Assembly (NCBI GenBank): GCA_028821815.1
Contig: JAPKEY010000077.1
Location: forward strand, 1-6,929
Source: Candidatus Poseidoniales archaeon
Lineage (GTDB): Archaea; Thermoplasmatota; Poseidoniia; Poseidoniales; Thalassarchaeaceae
Direction of reading: 5' to 3'
Length of the DNA: 6,929 bases
Translations under genes and position numbers: made by a program
Shown: in pieces, positions 5,501 through 6,929 of the stretch
Layout: each line of letters begins with the position of its first letter
Numbering within the stretch: the stretch's first letter is position 1
The notes under the pieces: generated by a model
The model's input: only the letters and a program-made list of their open reading frames with translations
Databases searched by the model: none
Told to the model about the DNA's origin: nothing

Positions 5501-6929
5501 TGTGGCACATCATGGCGTGCAGTCAATTCACGAATTTCATTCGGTGCCAATTGCAATGGGTTGACCTCTTGACCAGATGAATCGTGTAGCGTGATGATTT
5601 GCCCCCAAGCTGTTTGTTGCCACTGCAGTGAAACTGTTTCTGGTGCATTACCGAGGTTTTCGATAAGAATCCAAGCAGCAGCAGCCTCTCCTGGAATCCC
5701 CATCCCATTCGAATTTGCAGTTCCGTCAGCACCCCGGAGTGACAATCCTCTGGTTCGTTCAGCCTCTATTGCCAGTATCGCGGTTTGAGATATGCTTTGA
5801 TTCGAATCGAGTGTCATCGTAATTTCGACAAAGCCAGCGTCGATTCCCAATGCTTCCACCGGTGCAGTGACCCTCAGTGTCGGACTCCATGCGGCACCAA
5901 CACCAAGCTGTACCCCCGAAGATGCACCAGGGTCGAGGTCAACAATCGTCCAGTTTACAGGCAACCCCGTATCGTCAATTGTCATTGACCAAGTGCCTGC
6001 AATACGTCCTGTAGATGTGATGAGTGGTTGTACATCCGTTTGTCCACCCGGTAGGACCCGAACTGGATCAGGTGGGACTCCAATACTAACATTGTAGGGT
6101 GCAATAATTGAGAGAACGGTAGTCGTCACATCGTTATCCGTACGTGTTTGGGTTACATTTCCATGTTCATCAAGATTCAACTCAAATGTGTGCTCCCCCA
6201 ACCCTCCAAACCAGTCAAACGAAAATGAAGCTGAATTACCGTTCCCAGTGGGGGGGCGCGGGTCCAATGCACCCTCTCGATGGGTATGTTTCAACTCCCC
6301 ATCAACATACATTCTCGCAAATGTATCTGTCGAGGTTGAGTCAGTACCGGCGTTTTCAAAGAAAGCCGTCACTGTAACCGATTCACCAGGGTCTGGTGTA
6401 CTGGGGTTGAATGTGATTGCCAACCCATCTTCATATGGTCGGATGTCGGCCCCTGCCTGGGAAATCAACATATCTCCAACGAGTAAATCAAGTGCACCAT
6501 CGTTGTCGAAATCAGCAAGAGCATGGCTGGCCCAAGTCCGGTGGGGTAATTCCAACCCTGAAACCCATTCAGCATTGATAGATGAACGCGAACCTGTTTC
6601 ACCATCATGAGCATAGATTGTCCGGCCAAATGTAACCAAAATCTCGTCGAATCCAGTCCCATCAATATCCATTGGAGTTGGGGCAGACACCGCAATCTCA
6701 TCATTCGGATTCCCTGAAGTGCCTTCGACAATCTGATTCCAATCTAGCCAGGTGTTCTGGCTTTGCTCATTGTAGTTGTGACATCCGACCATGCCATGCC
6801 AAGAGATTCCATCGCGGTACCATGTATTCCAGCAAATACGGTCGGTGATGCCATTGTCGTCTGAATCGATGAGTGCAGGTGGTGCATCTGCATATCCATT
6901 GGAAGCCGAAAAGGAGAAAATGATTGATG
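2527..6929 (-). CDS. Giant membrane-anchored surface protein with FG-GAP, CARDB and NEW3-like domains (5' end missing)
   Basis: The gene enters from the right edge. The frame has no stop up to 6929, so at least 1,466 residues are present and the true start, with any signal peptide, is outside. The first Met (6792) is internal: the 45 residues before it continue the same domain. In order, numbering from Met 6792: calcium-loop repeats of FG-GAP/VCBS type (before 1 to about 115), a CARDB-type domain (about 125-228), NEW3-like beta-sandwiches marked by NxGN turns (379, 607, 731, 844, 950), further Ig-like sandwiches with Cys pairs, one membrane segment (1313-1333), a strongly basic stretch, then an acidic tail ending in a charged helix. 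This makes it an extracellular protein held by a C-terminal anchor. Roles known for such architectures include adhesion, polymer binding and cell-surface structure; no catalytic domain is visible in the part seen. About 21 N-x-S/T sites lie outside the membrane and none in the tail. The downstream gene is probably coupled to it. Confidence 0.9.
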   Translation of the reverse strand, partial: SIIFSFSASNGYADAPPALIDSDDNGITDRICWNTWYRDGISWHGMVGCHNYNEQSQNTWLDWNQIVEGTSGNPNDEIAVSAPTPMDIDGTGFDEILVTFGRTIYAHDGETGSRSSINAEWVSGLELPHRTWASHALADFDNDGALDLLVGDMLISQAGADIRPYEDGLAITFNPSTPDPGESVTVTAFFENAGTDSTSTDTFARMYVDGELKHTHREGALDPRPPTGNGNSASFSFDWFGGLGEHTFELNLDEHGNVTQTRTDNDVTTTVLSIIAPYNVSIGVPPDPVRVLPGGQTDVQPLITSTGRIAGTWSMTIDDTGLPVNWTIVDLDPGASSGVQLGVGAAWSPTLRVTAPVEALGIDAGFVEITMTLDSNQSISQTAILAIEAERTRGLSLRGADGTANSNGMGIPGEAAAAWILIENLGNAPETVSLQWQQTAWGQIITLHDSSGQEVNPLQLAPNEIRELTARHDVPHSASLGDNVSTQLSMCIGAGDDEECRTIDLTFTANQVQILPPHIRSVPADNRTWNIEVQLPSGVDEMEWDMASAGMIMPDWIWGTNGALSIEGTTLRVSGNTGARVTGSLILDIPYAAPPMLHTWTAVEANNSGCLLSLSLQVLQIHRAVLEITSPVIQPHRMDVGVQDTLMLRLSNPGNGPDAYDISWSVVSNANFSMDPGLQIQIPSSQYALGAGELRSVPVSLTLPQEMTAAVALILRFEMQSLGGIEVNSTTDILIEARQDHRWGMELTYSGIQIESGDTINADPDTQLSFIIGVKNIGNLDDQIDLIPTISLQVAGSDTGTGWTAWGTSSDNVLVNQTQNLSIGVNTSATAWKDTIATLSFDGLSDDISIAPFVVHIHTNHVSGWWILAGGADLDIDRNGANISLIVEQRGNSPAAPFINGWVDAGGWVIDVSENISSLSPGESANFTCEIIPPDGAVSGHTVELTLRARNGDGSGMGQTTLPLRVAAWHDYTLEYDEVWAISPVGGLPLAMLSNLGNAPTTIEIEILGLPEGWSTSGPDQVSLGVGESSGIPLSAIPPNSNQSGYDTSVTLRTIDESGTQHEAILTLTQSNKSWATSPVLFGTSGDILELNFNPGFEINSVHQGGGALSQSDEGGWLWTVPVMNSNGVLSVDGFSLDYWARVREPPTRMGDCTVNSLGSDPQATCTIHNGTTEIDWTIILRDETGIVIDYASGHLLSNITLSKINLSALTWDPVPGEHTLKATLLDGNGALIAESTRTVLVRDTDWNLGITAVEIRETSDIQEIVISISRQNQSKFAEAICYLHLSADSWSSRYRVDVGGELAPQITIKRPNLPVGTTIDIELQCEAPWDIDSSDQDDTNLIVLPAGVATPSEGLDYAMLLGSLVVVFGTMGLLGMIRPNSGPKRIERRKRIRKKVVTKMRNMPDTIDDESIHIEADDGELKPSVETESEIGEIKVEPELEPALADEFEARLERLRERRDRIGGN
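2530..2793 (-). other. Cytoplasmic tail of the giant protein, basic then acidic then helical
   Basis: The last 88 residues (1334-1421) change character sharply. A basic block (KRIERRKRIRKKVVTKMR) follows the membrane, then about 45 acidic, probably disordered residues rich in Glu, Asp and Pro, and then a charged helix (DEFEARLERLRERRDRI). It is longer than a simple stop-transfer sequence needs and could bind a partner inside the cell. No known signalling domain is visible. Confidence 0.65.
2533..2538 (-). promoter_or_regulatory. Shine-Dalgarno site inside the end of the giant gene
   Basis: On the - strand GGAGGG encodes the Gly-Gly of the last residues of the upstream protein and lies seven bases before the TTG at 2525 and sixteen before the ATG at 2516. 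The spacing favours the TTG as the start of the downstream gene. The arrangement is typical of translational coupling. Confidence 0.55.
2794..2856 (-). other. C-terminal transmembrane segment of the giant protein
   Basis: Residues 1313-1333 (YAMLLGSLVVVFGTMGLLGM plus Ile) form the only long hydrophobic stretch in the visible protein. They are followed by KRIERRKRIRKK, which fits the positive-inside rule: the large N-terminal part is outside the cell and the C-terminus is cytoplasmic. Confidence 0.9.
3721..5685 (-). repeat. Five diverged NEW3-like beta-sandwich repeats
   Basis: Five copies of a turn of the form (N/Q)xGN are spread through the ectodomain: ENLGNAPE (378-385), SNPGNGPD (606-613), KNIGNLDD (730-737), EQRGNSPA (843-850) and SNLGNAPT (949-956). 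Each sits after a hydrophobic strand and before a strand of IxxxxLP or SxxW type. The last copy continues with GLPEGWSTSG and VGESSGIPLSAIPP, close to the NPCBM-associated NEW3 pattern. Spacing is about 228, 124, 113 and 106 residues. The wide first gap probably holds another diverged sandwich. Copies share the fold-defining turn but little else, so they are old duplications. Confidence 0.6.
6109..6420 (-). other. CARDB-type adhesion domain of the giant protein
   Basis: Residues about 125-228 follow the CARDB pattern: PDPGESVTVTAFFENAGT at the start (a xGExVxVxAxxxNxGT strand pair), ARMYVDGELKHT (a short strand carrying VDG), a GLGEHTFELNLDEHGNV strand and TDND near the end. CARDB domains are Ig-like beta-sandwiches found in bacterial and archaeal surface proteins, often repeated, and are thought to mediate adhesion or protein contacts. 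Confidence 0.7.
6484..6867 (-). repeat. Three Asp-rich calcium-loop motifs (FG-GAP/VCBS type)
   Basis: Within the giant protein three similar loops occur: DSDDNGITD (6867-6841), DIDGTGFDEI (6669-6640) and DFDNDGALDL (6513-6484). The pattern DxDxxGxxD followed by hydrophobic residues and VTFG or LVGD is typical of FG-GAP/VCBS blades, in which the Asp residues bind calcium. More blades probably lie beyond the right edge, forming a propeller with these. Blade boundaries cannot be drawn exactly. Confidence 0.75.

Noticed and set aside
1..6929. CRISPR array, insertion sequence, tRNA gene or defence system.
   Set aside because: I saw no spaced direct repeats, no transposase motifs or terminal inverted repeats, no tRNA T-loop in the gene-free region, and no nuclease or defence domains in the visible genes.

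Overview
The window looks like chromosome of a euryarchaeon, most probably a planktonic marine one such as Poseidoniales (Marine Group II). Three things point that way. The first gene encodes aIF6, a ribosomal factor found only in archaea and eukaryotes. Start sites use GAGGT/GGAGGG-type Shine-Dalgarno sites. A very large acidic surface protein is built from FG-GAP/VCBS-like calcium loops, a CARDB domain and NEW3-like beta-sandwiches, and ends in one C-terminal membrane anchor. The assignment to Archaea is firm; the lineage below that is inference.

Layout. Bases 1-235 hold no convincing protein gene but contain three hairpins, one of them a 14-bp stem, and end in the Shine-Dalgarno site of aIF6. 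On the + strand follow eif6 (236-898) and, 53 bases later, purC (952-1863), which makes SAICAR in purine synthesis. They are probably cotranscribed, because no promoter is visible between them. On the - strand, reading leftwards, a giant membrane-anchored surface protein enters from beyond the right edge (5' end missing; 2527-6929). A 221-residue protein that I do not recognise follows (1860-2525). Its likely ribosome binding site lies in the last codons of the giant gene. The two gene clusters converge, and the stop codons of purC and the orphan gene overlap by four bases.

How the genes work together. eif6 and purC are housekeeping genes of ribosome maturation and nucleotide supply. The - strand pair is a separate unit: a cell-surface protein with about 1,350 visible extracellular residues and an 88-residue cytoplasmic tail, plus a probably cytosolic protein that is likely translationally coupled to it. 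The best candidate for undescribed biology is this pair, since the orphan protein could be a partner of the tail. The second candidate is the structured 235 bases ahead of eif6. I see no CRISPR array, mobile element, rRNA or tRNA gene.
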